A stretch of DNA of 64,000 nt from an uncultured Bacteroidota bacterium (GCA_902526165.1 CABZKA010000003.1:1-64000); one strand, 5' to 3'. Counted from the stretch's first letter, positions 36,405 through 46,106 are shown. Notes: generated by a model not told the origin, from the sequence alone. Translations and numbers: made by a program.

Positions 36405-37754
36405 CTAACGGAAAAGTTTCTCAACTTTATTAATTGCGCTATAAAGGGAACAAACTAAAATCTTATCCCCTTTAAGTATTTTAAAATCACCAAGAGCTAT
36501 CATACCTATACCATTTCTAATAACACCACCAACAATTGATGACCTAGGAAAATCTAAATCCTTTATTTTTTTGCCTTTTACTTTTGAGTCTTTTGATATT
36601 AAAAACTCTAATACTTCTGCATTCATATTATTTAACTTATTAAGCTCTAAAACATTTCCCTTTCTAATAAACCTAAAAATCTCATTTGCAGCCAAAAGTT
36701 TCTTATTGACTAGAGTATCTACGCCAATTGACTCAGATAATTCAAAATAATCTGTATTATCAACAATCGCTATTGTTCTTTTGATATCCTTTGACTTTGC
36801 CATTAAACAAGACATTATATTTTTTTGAGAATCACCTGTAGTAGCAATAAATGCATCCATATCCTCAAGACTTTCCTCACTTAGTAGGTCAACACGGGTC
36901 CCATCAATATTGAGTACTAAAACTTCAGGAAGTAAATCAGCAATTCTCTCAGCTTTTAACTTATCAGATTCTACTAATTTTACACTTAGTCCTTGGTCAC
37001 CCAATTCTTTAGCAACTTTAAACCCAACTCTGCCACCTCCTAAAATCATAATTTTCTGTATTTTACCTTTTTCGGTACCCATAAGCTTATAGAGCTCATC
37101 CACACCATCCTTGCATGTGACAAAATAAACGTGGTCGTCAGTCTTAAAAATTGTATTTCCTCTCGGGATAATAGCATTGTGAGTACCACTTCTTTCGATA
37201 GCTATTGGCATAAATTTAATTCCAGGGTATACCATTGCTGCATCCATGACGGTTTTGCCAACAAAAGGGGCATCGCTTTGTATTTTTGCAGCCATCATTT
37301 TTAAAGCACCCTCCTCGAAATCATGACTGTTAGTAAAACCTGACTCGTTGACTAATAATTTTACTTCTTCAGAAGCTAAGTTTTCAGGGGAAATCATTGC
37401 ATCAATGCCTAACGACTGAAGATCAAATTCACTAGAATCTTCAATAAATTCTGCATTATTAATTCTTGCAATTGTTCTTTTGGCACCTAATTTTTTTGAT
37501 AAAAAACAAGTCAATAAATTCACAGATTCACTCGCCGTAACTCCTATAACCAAGTCTGCATTAGAAACACCAGATTTTTTTAATGTTTTTGGTGATGATG
37601 AGTCACCATTTATAACATTAATGTCAAGATAATTTTCACCATCTTTGAGATTAATTTGATTATTATCAATTAATGTAATATCGTGTGACTCGGAAGAAAG
37701 TAATTTCGATAAATGCAATCCAACCTCACCTGCACCAGCAATAACAATTCTCAT
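36405..37754 (-). CDS. trkA: TrkA potassium channel regulator
   Basis: This 449-residue cytosolic protein has two RCK units, each with an NAD-binding Rossmann fold (GAGEVGLHLSKLL at the start and GGGRVGFKVAKEL near residue 235) followed by a TrkA-C domain. It gates the TrkH channel in response to nucleotides. It is the first gene of the trkAH operon, with a -7 box 23 nt upstream. Confidence 0.95.
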   Translation of the reverse strand: MRIVIAGAGEVGLHLSKLLSSESHDITLIDNNQINLKDGENYLDINVINGDSSSPKTLKKSGVSNADLVIGVTASESVNLLTCFLSKKLGAKRTIARINNAEFIEDSSEFDLQSLGIDAMISPENLASEEVKLLVNESGFTNSHDFEEGALKMMAAKIQSDAPFVGKTVMDAAMVYPGIKFMPIAIERSGTHNAIIPRGNTIFKTDDHVYFVTCKDGVDELYKLMGTEKGKIQKIMILGGGRVGFKVAKELGDQGLSVKLVESDKLKAERIADLLPEVLVLNIDGTRVDLLSEESLEDMDAFIATTGDSQKNIMSCLMAKSKDIKRTIAIVDNTDYFELSESIGVDTLVNKKLLAANEIFRFIRKGNVLELNKLNNMNAEVLEFLISKDSKVKGKKIKDLDFPRSSIVGGVIRNGIGMIALGDFKILKGDKILVCSLYSAINKVEKLFR

Positions 37755-37777
37755 TATTGTAAGTTTGATAACACCGA

Positions 37778-37785
37778 CAAATATA
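37778..37785 (-). promoter_or_regulatory. -7 box upstream of trkA
   Basis: The minus strand reads TATATTTG, an exact TAnnTTTG match, 23 nt before the trkA ATG. The spacing resembles that of the nqrA promoter. No -33 TTG was found at the standard distance. Confidence 0.4.
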
Positions 37786-37828
37786 CTTGATTTTAAAGAT
37801 TTAATTAAAAAATTATTTACTTCCTTTG

Positions 37829-37844
37829 TTTATTGATCAATAAA
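37829..37844. repeat. 16-bp perfect palindrome before porT
   Basis: TTTATTGATCAATAAA is its own reverse complement and ends 5 nt before the porT ATG. It could be an operator for a dimeric regulator. A few such palindromes are expected by chance in 64 kb of DNA this rich in A+T. Confidence 0.3.
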
Positions 37845-37849
37845 ACAAT

Positions 37850-38533
37850 ATGTTAAGGTATACTGTTCCATGTTTTTTTCTTTTTGTTCAGATGTTAAGC
37901 TCTCAATTTACTAATCTGCCCAACTTCGACGAAAAAAAAATTAGATTTGGTTACTTCATTGGTCTTAATCAATATGATTTTAAAATAAACTATAATGTAA
38001 ATCCAGAGTATTCTATTAAAGTTAACAGAGGAACTGGAATTAATGTAGGTTTAATTGGTGAGTTAAAGATTAATGATAACATTAGACTGAGCCTTGAACC
38101 AGGACTATTCTCAAACAATAAAGAATTAATATTTAATGAAAGAAGTCAATTTACAAGTTACAATGACACAGTCTGGAATGTCAAATCAAATAATGTTCAT
38201 TTGCCCATACTAATTAAATATAGTTCGAAGAGAATTGGTAATGTGAGGCCATATTTAAAAGGTGGTTTTTCAACTTCGTTGAATTTGGGTAACATAGAAA
38301 ATAATTTAGAAAGCTATGGGATAGCAAATAATCACTTTAATAAGGTTAATTTCTATTATGAACTATCATTTGGTATAGATTTTTATCTCAGATATTTTAA
38401 ATTTTCACCATCTGTAAGAGGGGTTTTCTCGCTAAAAAATGAGAAAAAGAAAAATATTCCAGACAATCCTTGGACTGGTTACGTTAATAAATTTTTTACT
38501 CGGGCAATTTTTATAAACTTTAGTTTCTATTAA
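37850..38533 (+). CDS. porT: PorT-like type IX secretion outer-membrane protein
   Basis: This 227-residue protein has a signal peptide (about 1-18, ending in LSSQ). A small beta-barrel follows, with LPNFDEKKIRFGYFIGLN, YDFKI, GINVGLIGELKINDN and LRLSLEPGL-like strands characteristic of PorT/SprT. It ends in an aromatic residue after INFSF, as outer-membrane barrels do. PorT is required for type IX secretion. The order porT, TrmH-family methylase, Omp85 protein is the one I recall from flavobacteria. It shares a TTAA stop with the methylase gene. Confidence 0.87.
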   Translation: MLRYTVPCFFLFVQMLSSQFTNLPNFDEKKIRFGYFIGLNQYDFKINYNVNPEYSIKVNRGTGINVGLIGELKINDNIRLSLEPGLFSNNKELIFNERSQFTSYNDTVWNVKSNNVHLPILIKYSSKRIGNVRPYLKGGFSTSLNLGNIENNLESYGIANNHFNKVNFYYELSFGIDFYLRYFKFSPSVRGVFSLKNEKKKNIPDNPWTGYVNKFFTRAIFINFSFY

Positions 38534-39249
38534 ACCCCAGTAATTTTACTTAAAAAAATAGATACAGAAATTGATAAGTTTAAACTATCAGGTGACGAAT
38601 TCTGATTGATTTTGGGAATTGATATGTAATCGCTAATTTCATTTTTAATATTTTCTGAGATTCCATTTGATTCCGAACCAAAAATTAAGATCCCATCAAA
38701 ATTTTGAAAACTAAAATCACTGATTGACTTACTATTTAGAGATGTACCAAATATTTTTTTATTTGTTTTTTTTGTGAATTGAATCAAGTCAGTGTATATC
38801 ACGTTTACAAATGATAACGAACCCATCGAAGATTGAACAACTTTACTGTTGTAGCAATCAACAGAATCTGTGCTACATATGATTTGATCAATCCCGAACC
38901 AATGACATGTTCGTATAATAGTTCCAAGATTACCAGGATCTTTAATTCGGTCGAACAAAATGTAGAAATCTCTCTTTTTTAACATTTCTTTTTTAAGATG
39001 AAAAACAGCAAGATGTTTGTTGGGGTTTTTTAATGAGCTTAGCTTATTTAGTTCATTAATACTAATTTCTATTATTTTATCTGAGCTTATCTCTTTGGGA
39101 TTTGTGGAGTATATTTCAAAGAGTTCATAATCAGATTTTAAAAATTCATCAATTGATTTTTTGCCCTCAACAATAAATAATTTTTTTTCTTTCCTGTTTC
39201 TTTTTCGTTTAATTTGTCTAATGAGATTTATTTGATTTTTGGTAACCAT
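38530..39249 (-). CDS. TrmH/SpoU-family RNA 2'-O-methyltransferase
   Basis: This 239-residue protein has an N-terminal RNA-binding substrate domain and a C-terminal SPOUT knot. The motifs are FDRIKDPGNLGTIIRTC, LIFGSESNGI, and SLNLSISVSI near the end. It probably methylates ribose in rRNA or tRNA; the exact target cannot be told. It diverges from tamL with start codons 28 nt apart. Confidence 0.88.
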   Translation of the reverse strand: MVTKNQINLIRQIKRKRNRKEKKLFIVEGKKSIDEFLKSDYELFEIYSTNPKEISSDKIIEISINELNKLSSLKNPNKHLAVFHLKKEMLKKRDFYILFDRIKDPGNLGTIIRTCHWFGIDQIICSTDSVDCYNSKVVQSSMGSLSFVNVIYTDLIQFTKKTNKKIFGTSLNSKSISDFSFQNFDGILIFGSESNGISENIKNEISDYISIPKINQNSSPDSLNLSISVSIFLSKITGV

Positions 39250-39268
39250 TTAATTAGATGTATTTTTG
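39239..39268 (+). promoter_or_regulatory. Full-consensus flavobacterial promoter of tamL
   Basis: TTG at 39239-39241 is followed after exactly 19 nt by TATTTTTG (39261-39268). This is the TTG-N19-TAnnTTTG arrangement described for Bacteroidota, and the best match seen in the window. The chosen tamL ATG is 9 nt further on, so the leader would be only a few nucleotides. The -33 element lies inside the first codons of the divergent methylase gene. Confidence 0.6.
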
Positions 39269-39277
39269 AAAATATAT

Positions 39278-41677
39278 ATGAAAATAAATTTTTTAAAAAT
39301 AATAATCATTTTTTTTCTAATCATATTTTTTGGTTCTTGCTCAATTACCAAAAATTTAGATGTGAATGATTATATTCTTGAAAAAAACAGATTAATAGTT
39401 AATGATAAGCTTATTCAAAGTGATTCCCTAAGTAGATTAATTATTCAAGAACAAAATAAAAAGTTTTTTGGGATCCCAATTCAATCATTGATTTATCAAT
39501 CAGCTAGTAAAAACTCAGATAGTATATTTAGAATTTGGGAACAAAATAAAAATAAGAGAAAAGGATTAAAAAAATTCTTATCTGAAAAACAATTTTTTCA
39601 ATTAAAAAATTATCACAAAAACTGGAATGAATGGAAATTAAAAAATGGTAAACCTATTGCATTAATTGATTCACTTAAAATTAGTCAAAGCTTAAATAAT
39701 TTTAGGTCTTATTTCCAAAATATAGGATACTTAGAGAACACAGCTGAGTTTAAATTATTAAAAAATAATTTGAAGGAAAGGTATGCAACTGTTGATTACA
39801 TTATTAAAACAGGCCCTCAATATTATATTGGTGATGTTAGTCTAGTTACAAAATCAAAAATTATTGATTCTATTTTTTACAATGACATAGAAAAATCATT
39901 TTTAAAAAAAAATGGAGTATTTGAAACACTGAATTTTCAAAAGGAGCGAGATAGAATTAACAGTTTAATGAAGGATAATGGAATTTACAATTTCCAAATC
40001 AATTCGATTTTTTTTGACGTTGAAATTGATTCAACGAGAGAAGTTTATTCACTTCCTGTAAATATTATTGTAGAAGGGGATGATTACAGAAAACATAATA
40101 TAAAAGAGATAAATTTTATAAACGTGAAAAACGGTGAGGAATATAAAGAGAAAAGTTTTTTAACAAATCAAATTGAATTTAGGGAGAATGAGCCATTCAA
40201 TGACTCACTAAGATCAAAGACTATTCAAAATTTAAACAATTTAGACTTATTCTCATTTCCCTCAATCGGATATGAATACCTTAGTGAATCAGACAGTGAA
40301 CTTTCTGCAAATATTTTTCTCAACCCAAAAAAAAAGTATGGTTTAGGTTTTGGATTTGACATAAAACAGTCTGATATTGAGGATATTGGTATTTCTTTTG
40401 AAAACAGATTTAAATCTAGAAATATCTTTAAAAATGGAGAAAATTTAGAACTGTCTGCAGTAGGATCAATTGGTAAATCAAATGACGTTACAATTTCACA
40501 AGTTTATTTTGACGCCACCCTTAGGCTTCCCAAATTTATTTTTTTTGGAAGTTTAAAAAAAAGATTTGGATCTGACATAATGTCGTTTATTAGTTTTGGA
40601 TCCACGAACCAAAAAAATATTGGTTTGGATAGAACAAGTTTTAGATTCAACCTAAACTACGCATGGGAAAACAAAAATAATTTTTTGAATTTTTCTTTGT
40701 CTGATGTAGAATTAATTAATAATAGAAATATTAATAACTATTTCAATATCTATACAAACTCTTACCATCAATTAAACCAGATAGCACAAAATAACACATC
40801 TGACCCAAAGTACTTTTTTGAAGATAATTTATCAATACCAACTGGCGTCGATAGTTTTATAAATGATGTTTTGAATGGTTCCTTAACTTTATTCGAACAA
40901 AGTGATGTGCAAAGGATTCAGTATATTGAAAATAGAAGAAATCGATTAACAAGTAATAACCTAATAATCGGTTCTACTTTTACAGTTTCAAACAATTATG
41001 ATAATAGATATGACAAGGGAGATTTCAAACAGTGGCGATTTAAATTAAAAACTGCTGGCAACTTGACTAGTATATTTGCAAAAAAGAATTCTGATGGATA
41101 TAGAAGAATTTCTGACCTAAAATTTTCTCAATTTATTAAAACTGAGTTTAGTTATATAAGACACTGGAATATATCTGACAATTCACTATTTGCATTTAGA
41201 TATTTTTCAGGAATTGCTATTCCATTTGGAAATTCTGATAATATACCTTTTTCAGAATCATTTTTTGGAGGTGGTTCTAATGATAACCGTGCTTGGCAAG
41301 TGTATCGATTAGGGCCAGGAAGTAGTGGGAGCTCGAACGAATTTAATGAGGCTAACTTCAAACTAGCGCTAAATTTTGAATATAGGTTTAATATTTTAGG
41401 AAGGTTTAATGGAGCGCTATTTAGCGACTTTGGTAATATTTGGAATGTTCTTGATGATAACAATGATAAAGAAAGAACATTTGAAAGTTTTAAGGATCTA
41501 AATGAAATTGCAATAGGCTCAGGATTTGGACTAAGATATGATTCAAGTTTGTTTATTTTTAGATTGGATATGGGCTTAAAGACCTATAATCCGGCTGCTG
41601 TAAAAAATAGACGTTGGTTTAAAGATTTTACTCTTAAAAAAGCTGTTTTTAATATTGGTCTAAATTATCCTTTCTAA
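39278..41677 (+). CDS. tamL: Omp85-family lipoprotein TamL (TamA-like)
   Basis: This 799-residue outer-membrane protein has a lipoprotein signal ending in FFGSC (Cys21), POTRA-like repeats in the N-terminal half and a 16-strand D15-type barrel at the C-terminus. The barrel section contains GGGSNDNRAWQVYRLGPG, the usual conserved region of the barrel lumen loop, and ends in a typical ...FNIGLNYPF strand. TamL works with TamB in outer-membrane assembly or lipid transfer. ATG 39278 is chosen over TTG 39266, which lies within the -7 box. Confidence 0.9.
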   Translation: MKINFLKIIIIFFLIIFFGSCSITKNLDVNDYILEKNRLIVNDKLIQSDSLSRLIIQEQNKKFFGIPIQSLIYQSASKNSDSIFRIWEQNKNKRKGLKKFLSEKQFFQLKNYHKNWNEWKLKNGKPIALIDSLKISQSLNNFRSYFQNIGYLENTAEFKLLKNNLKERYATVDYIIKTGPQYYIGDVSLVTKSKIIDSIFYNDIEKSFLKKNGVFETLNFQKERDRINSLMKDNGIYNFQINSIFFDVEIDSTREVYSLPVNIIVEGDDYRKHNIKEINFINVKNGEEYKEKSFLTNQIEFRENEPFNDSLRSKTIQNLNNLDLFSFPSIGYEYLSESDSELSANIFLNPKKKYGLGFGFDIKQSDIEDIGISFENRFKSRNIFKNGENLELSAVGSIGKSNDVTISQVYFDATLRLPKFIFFGSLKKRFGSDIMSFISFGSTNQKNIGLDRTSFRFNLNYAWENKNNFLNFSLSDVELINNRNINNYFNIYTNSYHQLNQIAQNNTSDPKYFFEDNLSIPTGVDSFINDVLNGSLTLFEQSDVQRIQYIENRRNRLTSNNLIIGSTFTVSNNYDNRYDKGDFKQWRFKLKTAGNLTSIFAKKNSDGYRRISDLKFSQFIKTEFSYIRHWNISDNSLFAFRYFSGIAIPFGNSDNIPFSESFFGGGSNDNRAWQVYRLGPGSSGSSNEFNEANFKLALNFEYRFNILGRFNGALFSDFGNIWNVLDDNNDKERTFESFKDLNEIAIGSGFGLRYDSSLFIFRLDMGLKTYNPAAVKNRRWFKDFTLKKAVFNIGLNYPF

Positions 41678-41698
41678 CTTACATATTTCTTACTACTT

Positions 41699-41706
41699 TA
41701 GCTTTG
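41699..41706 (+). promoter_or_regulatory. -7 box 7 nt before fbaA
   Basis: TAGCTTTG matches TAnnTTTG exactly and ends 7 nt before the ATG at 41714. The resulting transcript would be leaderless or nearly so. No -33 TTG was found. Confidence 0.42.
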
Positions 41707-41713
41707 ATTCTTT

Positions 41714-42763
41714 ATGGGAGTATTAACAGGGAATGATGTTCAAAAACTATTTGATTTAGCAAAGAAAAAAAACTTTGCAATGCCAGCAGTAAATGTTGTT
41801 GGTTCTAATTCAATAAATGCCACTCTTGAGACTGCCAAAAAACTTAATGCACCTGTTATAATCCAATTTTCAAATGGAGGTGCATTGTTTAATGCAGGAA
41901 AAAGTCTTAACAATGAAAATCAAAAAGCAGCTGTAGCAGGTGCAATTTCTGGTGCCAAGCATGTTCATGAGATAAGTAAACTATACGATGTTAAAGTTAT
42001 ATTACACACCGATCACGCATCTAGGAAGCTTTTGCCATGGATTGATGGAATAATGATAGAGAATGAAAAAAATTTTAAAAATTATGGTTACCCCCTGTTC
42101 AGCTCACACATGATAGATCTCTCTGAAGAAGATATAGAAAAAAATATTAGCACTTGTGAGAAATATCTGAGAAGAATGTCAAAGATAGGAATTACACTTG
42201 AAATTGAACTAGGTGTAACTGGGGGTGAGGAAGACGGTGTTGATAATACAGACATTGATAGTTCAAAATTATATACTCAACCCGAAGAAGTAGCTTATGC
42301 TTATGAACGTCTAATTAAAATAAGTGATAAATTCACTGTTGCTGCAGCTTTTGGAAATGTTCATGGTGTTTATAGCCCCGGTAATGTAAAATTGACTCCA
42401 AAGATTTTAAGAAATTCTCAGGAATATATTTCTAAAAAATTTAAAGTTCCTAGTAATTCAATAAATTTTGTTTTTCATGGAGGTTCTGGATCCACGGTTG
42501 AAGAAATACGTGAGGCAATTTCATATGGAGCTGTAAAAATGAACATCGACACTGACATGCAATATGCATTTATGTCAGGTAGTAGAGATTATTTTACAAA
42601 AAATATTGATTATTTAAAGTCTCAAATAGGAAATCCTGAAGGAAATGAAATACCTAATAAAAAATATTATGACCCTAGAGTTTGGCTGAGAAAATCTGAA
42701 AAATCTTTTGTTAAAAGGTTAGAAAAAGCGTTTAAAGATTTAAATAATGTTAATACTTTATAA
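41714..42763 (+). CDS. fbaA: Class II fructose-bisphosphate aldolase
   Basis: This 349-residue zinc enzyme of glycolysis and gluconeogenesis belongs to the FbaA (type A) subgroup. The metal motif HTDHAS, the VFHGGSGS phosphate loop and KMNIDTDMQYAF are present, with GVTGGEEDGVDN between them. Its TAA is followed directly by the ATG of accD with no spacer, so the two are probably co-transcribed. Confidence 0.95.
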   Translation: MGVLTGNDVQKLFDLAKKKNFAMPAVNVVGSNSINATLETAKKLNAPVIIQFSNGGALFNAGKSLNNENQKAAVAGAISGAKHVHEISKLYDVKVILHTDHASRKLLPWIDGIMIENEKNFKNYGYPLFSSHMIDLSEEDIEKNISTCEKYLRRMSKIGITLEIELGVTGGEEDGVDNTDIDSSKLYTQPEEVAYAYERLIKISDKFTVAAAFGNVHGVYSPGNVKLTPKILRNSQEYISKKFKVPSNSINFVFHGGSGSTVEEIREAISYGAVKMNIDTDMQYAFMSGSRDYFTKNIDYLKSQIGNPEGNEIPNKKYYDPRVWLRKSEKSFVKRLEKAFKDLNNVNTL

Positions 42764-43629
42764 ATGGCTTGGTTTCGTCGAAAATTAAAAGGAATAAGGA
42801 CTGAGACTAAAGAAAAAAAGATACTCCTGAAGGTCTATGGCATAAGACACCCTCCGGAAATATAGTTGATAATGATGAGCTGATTAAGAATAATTTCGTT
42901 TCTCCAGCAGACAATTTCCACTTAAGAATTGGTTCAGATGAATATTTCAAAATCATTTTTGATAGCGATTATGAAATTCTTTTCGAAAATCTTAAAAGTA
43001 CTGACCCATTAAACTTCAAAGACTCCAAAAGTTATAAGGATAGAATTGAACAGGCAAAAAATAAGAGCGGCTTAAATGAAGCAATTAAAGTTGGGTTTGG
43101 TAAGTCATTTTCAAAAAATATAACAATAGCAGCTATGGATTTCAAGTATATTGGGGGTTCAATGGGGTCAGTTGTAGGTGAAAAGATTTCCAGAGCTATC
43201 GATCATTCTATTCAAAATAAAAGTCCTCTTTTGATAATTTCAAAATCTGGTGGTGCTAGAATGATGGAAGGTGCAATATCATTAATGCAAATGGCAAAGA
43301 CCTCAGCAAAATTAACACAACTGTCTGACAAGAAAATTCCTTACATATCACTATGTACAGATCCAACAACTGGGGGAACAACTGCATCTTTCGCAATGCT
43401 TGGAGATATTATTATTTCAGAACCTGGTGCTTTAATAGGCTTTGCTGGTCCGAGAGTTGTAAAGGATACAACCGGTCAAGATTTACCATCAGGATTTCAA
43501 AGTTCAGAGTTTTTATTGGAGCATGGTTTTATAGATTTTATTTCCAACAGAAATGATTTAAAATATAAGATCAATTTTTTTATAGACTTAATCCAAAATA
43601 AACCACTCAGAAATTATAATTATAACTAA
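42764..43629 (+). CDS. accD: Acetyl-CoA carboxylase carboxyltransferase subunit beta, with a -1 frame break
   Basis: The ATG at 42764 begins the family N-terminus [11 protein letters not shown], but the frame ends at TAG 42863 after 33 codons. The rest of AccD continues in the -1 frame from GAT at 42820 ([13 protein letters not shown]) to the stop at 43629. A -1 shift at the heptamer A AAA AAG (42814-42820) joins the parts into a 288-residue protein, a normal length. The carboxyltransferase signatures [29 protein letters not shown] and GFAGPRV are intact. As I recall for flavobacterial AccD, zinc-ribbon cysteines are absent. AccA/AccD transfer carboxyl groups from biotin to acetyl-CoA. The gene is essential, so the break is either a sequence error in the A7 run or real ribosomal frameshifting. 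Confidence 0.85.
42796..42858 (+). promoter_or_regulatory. Candidate -1 ribosomal frameshift site in accD
   Basis: Three parts are arranged as in E. coli dnaX. They are a purine-rich Shine-Dalgarno-like AAGGA (42796-42800), the slippery heptamer A AAA AAG (42814-42820) in the zero frame, and after a 4-nt spacer an imperfect hairpin (42825-42858) with ten base pairs, two mismatches, a 2-nt bulge and an 8-nt loop. The zero-frame stop follows at 42863. All are seen directly; function is inferred, and an A-run sequencing error is an equally valid explanation. Confidence 0.4.
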
Positions 43630-43639
43630 AAAAAAATTT

Positions 43640-43647
43640 TATATTTG
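43640..43647 (+). promoter_or_regulatory. -7 box upstream of rpsO
   Basis: TATATTTG, followed by CCCC, is an exact TAnnTTTG match, 16 nt before the rpsO ATG. It separates rpsO from the upstream accD transcript. Confidence 0.45.
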
Positions 43648-43663
43648 CCCCACAATTGAAATA

Positions 43664-43933
43664 ATGTATCTATCAAGTGAAATAAAAGAAGAAATTTTTA
43701 AAGATAATGGTAAGTCTGAAAAAGATTCTGGATCAATTGAAGGCCAGGTCGCCCTTTTTACAAACAGAATTAATCATCTTACTAGTCATTTAAAGAAAAA
43801 TAAAAAAGATTTTAACACTGAAAGAGCCCTTTTAAAAATGGTTGGTAAACGAAAAAGTCTTTTAACTTATTTAAAAAACAAAAATATCGAAAGATACAGA
43901 GCAATCATAAAAAAGTTAAGCCTCAGAAAGTAA
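43664..43933 (+). CDS. rpsO: 30S ribosomal protein S15
   Basis: This 89-residue protein matches S15 in length and layout: a DSGSIEGQVALFTNRINHLTSHLKKNKKD core and MVGKRKSLLTYLKNKNIERY near the C-terminus. It binds 16S rRNA helices 20-22 early in small-subunit assembly. It lies upstream of pnp, the common rpsO-pnp order. Confidence 0.97.
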   Translation: MYLSSEIKEEIFKDNGKSEKDSGSIEGQVALFTNRINHLTSHLKKNKKDFNTERALLKMVGKRKSLLTYLKNKNIERYRAIIKKLSLRK

Positions 43934-43991
43934 TTTAAGAATATAAGTTTTCATTGGTTCTACTCTCACAACAATTAATTAATGAAAACAA

Positions 43992-46106
43992 ATGAACTAC
44001 AAACTATATAAAAAAGAAATAAGTCTACCCGATGGTAGAACAATCACAATCGAAACAGGAAAATTAGCGAAACAGGCTGATGGATCTGCTGTAATACAAA
44101 TGGGAAATGCTATGCTTTTAGCAACCATTGTTTCATCAAAAACAAAAAGTCCTGTTGACTTTCTGCCACTAACGGTAGATTACAGGGAAAAATTTGCTGC
44201 AGCCGGAAAATTTCCTGGCGGTTTCTTTAAAAGAGAAGCAAGACCTTCAAGCGAAGAAATATTAACAATGAGATTGGTTGACAGGGTTTTGAGACCTCTT
44301 TTCCCAAAAAATTATCATTATGAGACTCAAGTTATGATTCAATTAATGTCTCACGATGAAAATGTAATGCCTGATTCATTAGCAGGACTTGCTGCTTCTA
44401 CAGTCATTCAACTCTCAGATATTCCGTTTGAGTATCCAATATCTGAAGTTAGAGTTGCAAGAATCGATAATGAATTTGTTATCAACCCTAGCAGATCTCA
44501 ACTTGAAGTGTCTGATATTGATATTATGGTTGGTGCAAGTTATGACTCAGTTTCCATGGTTGAAGGAGAATTTGATGAAATCTCTGAGGAAGATATGACC
44601 AATGCAATCAAATTTGGACACGAAGCTATAAAAAATCAAATTGAAGCCCAAAATGAGTTAGTGAATGAAATTGGTAAAAAAGATACAAGAGATTATGACT
44701 CAGGATTGGAAGATGATGATTTATTAAAAATTATTCATGATAAATGTTATACTGATTGTTACGAGATTGCAAAGAAAGGGTTGAGTAAAAAAGATAGATC
44801 TCAAGAATTTTCAATGATCAAGGAAAAACTTTTTGACTCATTTAGCGAAGAGGAAATTGAAGAAAAAGGGGCTTTAGTTAAAAGCTATTTTTCAAAAGTT
44901 GAAAAAGATGCTGTTAGAGAATTAGTTTTAAGTGAAGGTATTAGATTAGACGGAAGAAAAACAGATGATATAAGACCTATTTGGTGTGAAGTAAATTACT
45001 TACCCTCAACTCACGGCTCATCAATATTTACTAGAGGGGAAACTCAAGCTCTAGCAACTGTTACATTAGGTACATCAAGGGATGCAAACATAATTGATTC
45101 CCCAACAAATCAAGGTGAAGAAAATTTTTATTTACACTATAATTTTCCTCCATTTTCAACTGGTGAAGCTAGACCCTTGAGAGGTACCTCTAGACGTGAA
45201 ATTGGTCACGGAAACTTAGCCCAAAGAGCGTTGACAAAAGTTTTTCCAAGCGACTGTCCCTACACTGTCAGAGTAGTTGCTGAAGTGTTGGAATCTAATG
45301 GTTCATCATCAATGGCTACAGTTTGCTCTGGAACTATGGCTCTGATGGATGCAGGAGTAAAAATAAGTAAACCTGTTTCAGGAATTGCTATGGGATTAAT
45401 CTCAGATGGAAAAAGGTATTCAGTTTTGTCTGATATATTAGGAGACGAGGACCACTTAGGAGATATGGATTTTAAAGTTACTGGTACTGAAGATGGAATT
45501 ACAGCATGTCAAATGGATATTAAAATTAAAGGACTTTCATATGAAATCCTTGAAAAAGCATTAAAACAAGCAAAAGAAGGTAGATTATCAATCCTAAAGG
45601 AAATGACAAAAACAATTGAGAAACCTGCTGATTCTGTCAAAGAGCATTCTCCTAAAATGATTAAAATTGAAATTGATGGCGCATTCATTGGTGCAGTCAT
45701 CGGACCTGGTGGAAAAGTAATACAAGAAATGCAAAAAGAAACTGGCACAACCATAGTAATTGAAGAGGAAAATGAAAAAGGAATAATTGAGATTTTAGGG
45801 ACTGATCAAAATATGATTGATTCTGTGATTCAAAAAATTGAAGATATTACCTTCAAACCCGAAGTTGGTAGAACTTACAATGTTAAGGTTATTAAGATTT
45901 TAGATTTTGGAGCTGTTGTAGAATTTAGGCCAGGTAAAGAGGTTTTACTTCATGTTTCCGAAATTGACTGGAAACGTGTAGAAAAAGTTGGTGATTACTT
46001 AAAAATTGGTGATAAAATAGATGTCAAGTATATGGGCATTGATCCAAGGACAAGAAAACAAAAAGTGTCAAGGAAAGTTTTAATAGAAAAGCCCGAAAAA
46101 AAATAA
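43992..46106 (+). CDS. pnp: Polynucleotide phosphorylase
   Basis: This 704-residue exoribonuclease has two RNase PH domains, a helical linker, then a KH domain with [16 protein letters not shown] (about 565-580) and an S1 domain near 625-690 ([20 protein letters not shown]). The [17 protein letters not shown] and [17 protein letters not shown] phosphate-site motifs are present. It degrades mRNA 3' to 5' using phosphate. It lies 58 nt after rpsO. Confidence 0.97.
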   Translation: MNYKLYKKEISLPDGRTITIETGKLAKQADGSAVIQMGNAMLLATIVSSKTKSPVDFLPLTVDYREKFAAAGKFPGGFFKREARPSSEEILTMRLVDRVLRPLFPKNYHYETQVMIQLMSHDENVMPDSLAGLAASTVIQLSDIPFEYPISEVRVARIDNEFVINPSRSQLEVSDIDIMVGASYDSVSMVEGEFDEISEEDMTNAIKFGHEAIKNQIEAQNELVNEIGKKDTRDYDSGLEDDDLLKIIHDKCYTDCYEIAKKGLSKKDRSQEFSMIKEKLFDSFSEEEIEEKGALVKSYFSKVEKDAVRELVLSEGIRLDGRKTDDIRPIWCEVNYLPSTHGSSIFTRGETQALATVTLGTSRDANIIDSPTNQGEENFYLHYNFPPFSTGEARPLRGTSRREIGHGNLAQRALTKVFPSDCPYTVRVVAEVLESNGSSSMATVCSGTMALMDAGVKISKPVSGIAMGLISDGKRYSVLSDILGDEDHLGDMDFKVTGTEDGITACQMDIKIKGLSYEILEKALKQAKEGRLSILKEMTKTIEKPADSVKEHSPKMIKIEIDGAFIGAVIGPGGKVIQEMQKETGTTIVIEEENEKGIIEILGTDQNMIDSVIQKIEDITFKPEVGRTYNVKVIKILDFGAVVEFRPGKEVLLHVSEIDWKRVEKVGDYLKIGDKIDVKYMGIDPRTRKQKVSRKVLIEKPEKK

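Noticed and set aside
37760-37767. TAAGTTTG as a porT promoter
   Set aside because: It lies 82 nt from the start codon with no TTG at -33 and close to the divergent trkA start; chance match is likely.
43135-43629. accD as a separate short gene from ATG 43135
   Set aside because: The same frame continues upstream with clear AccD sequence to 42820, so this is only the C-terminal part of a frameshifted gene.
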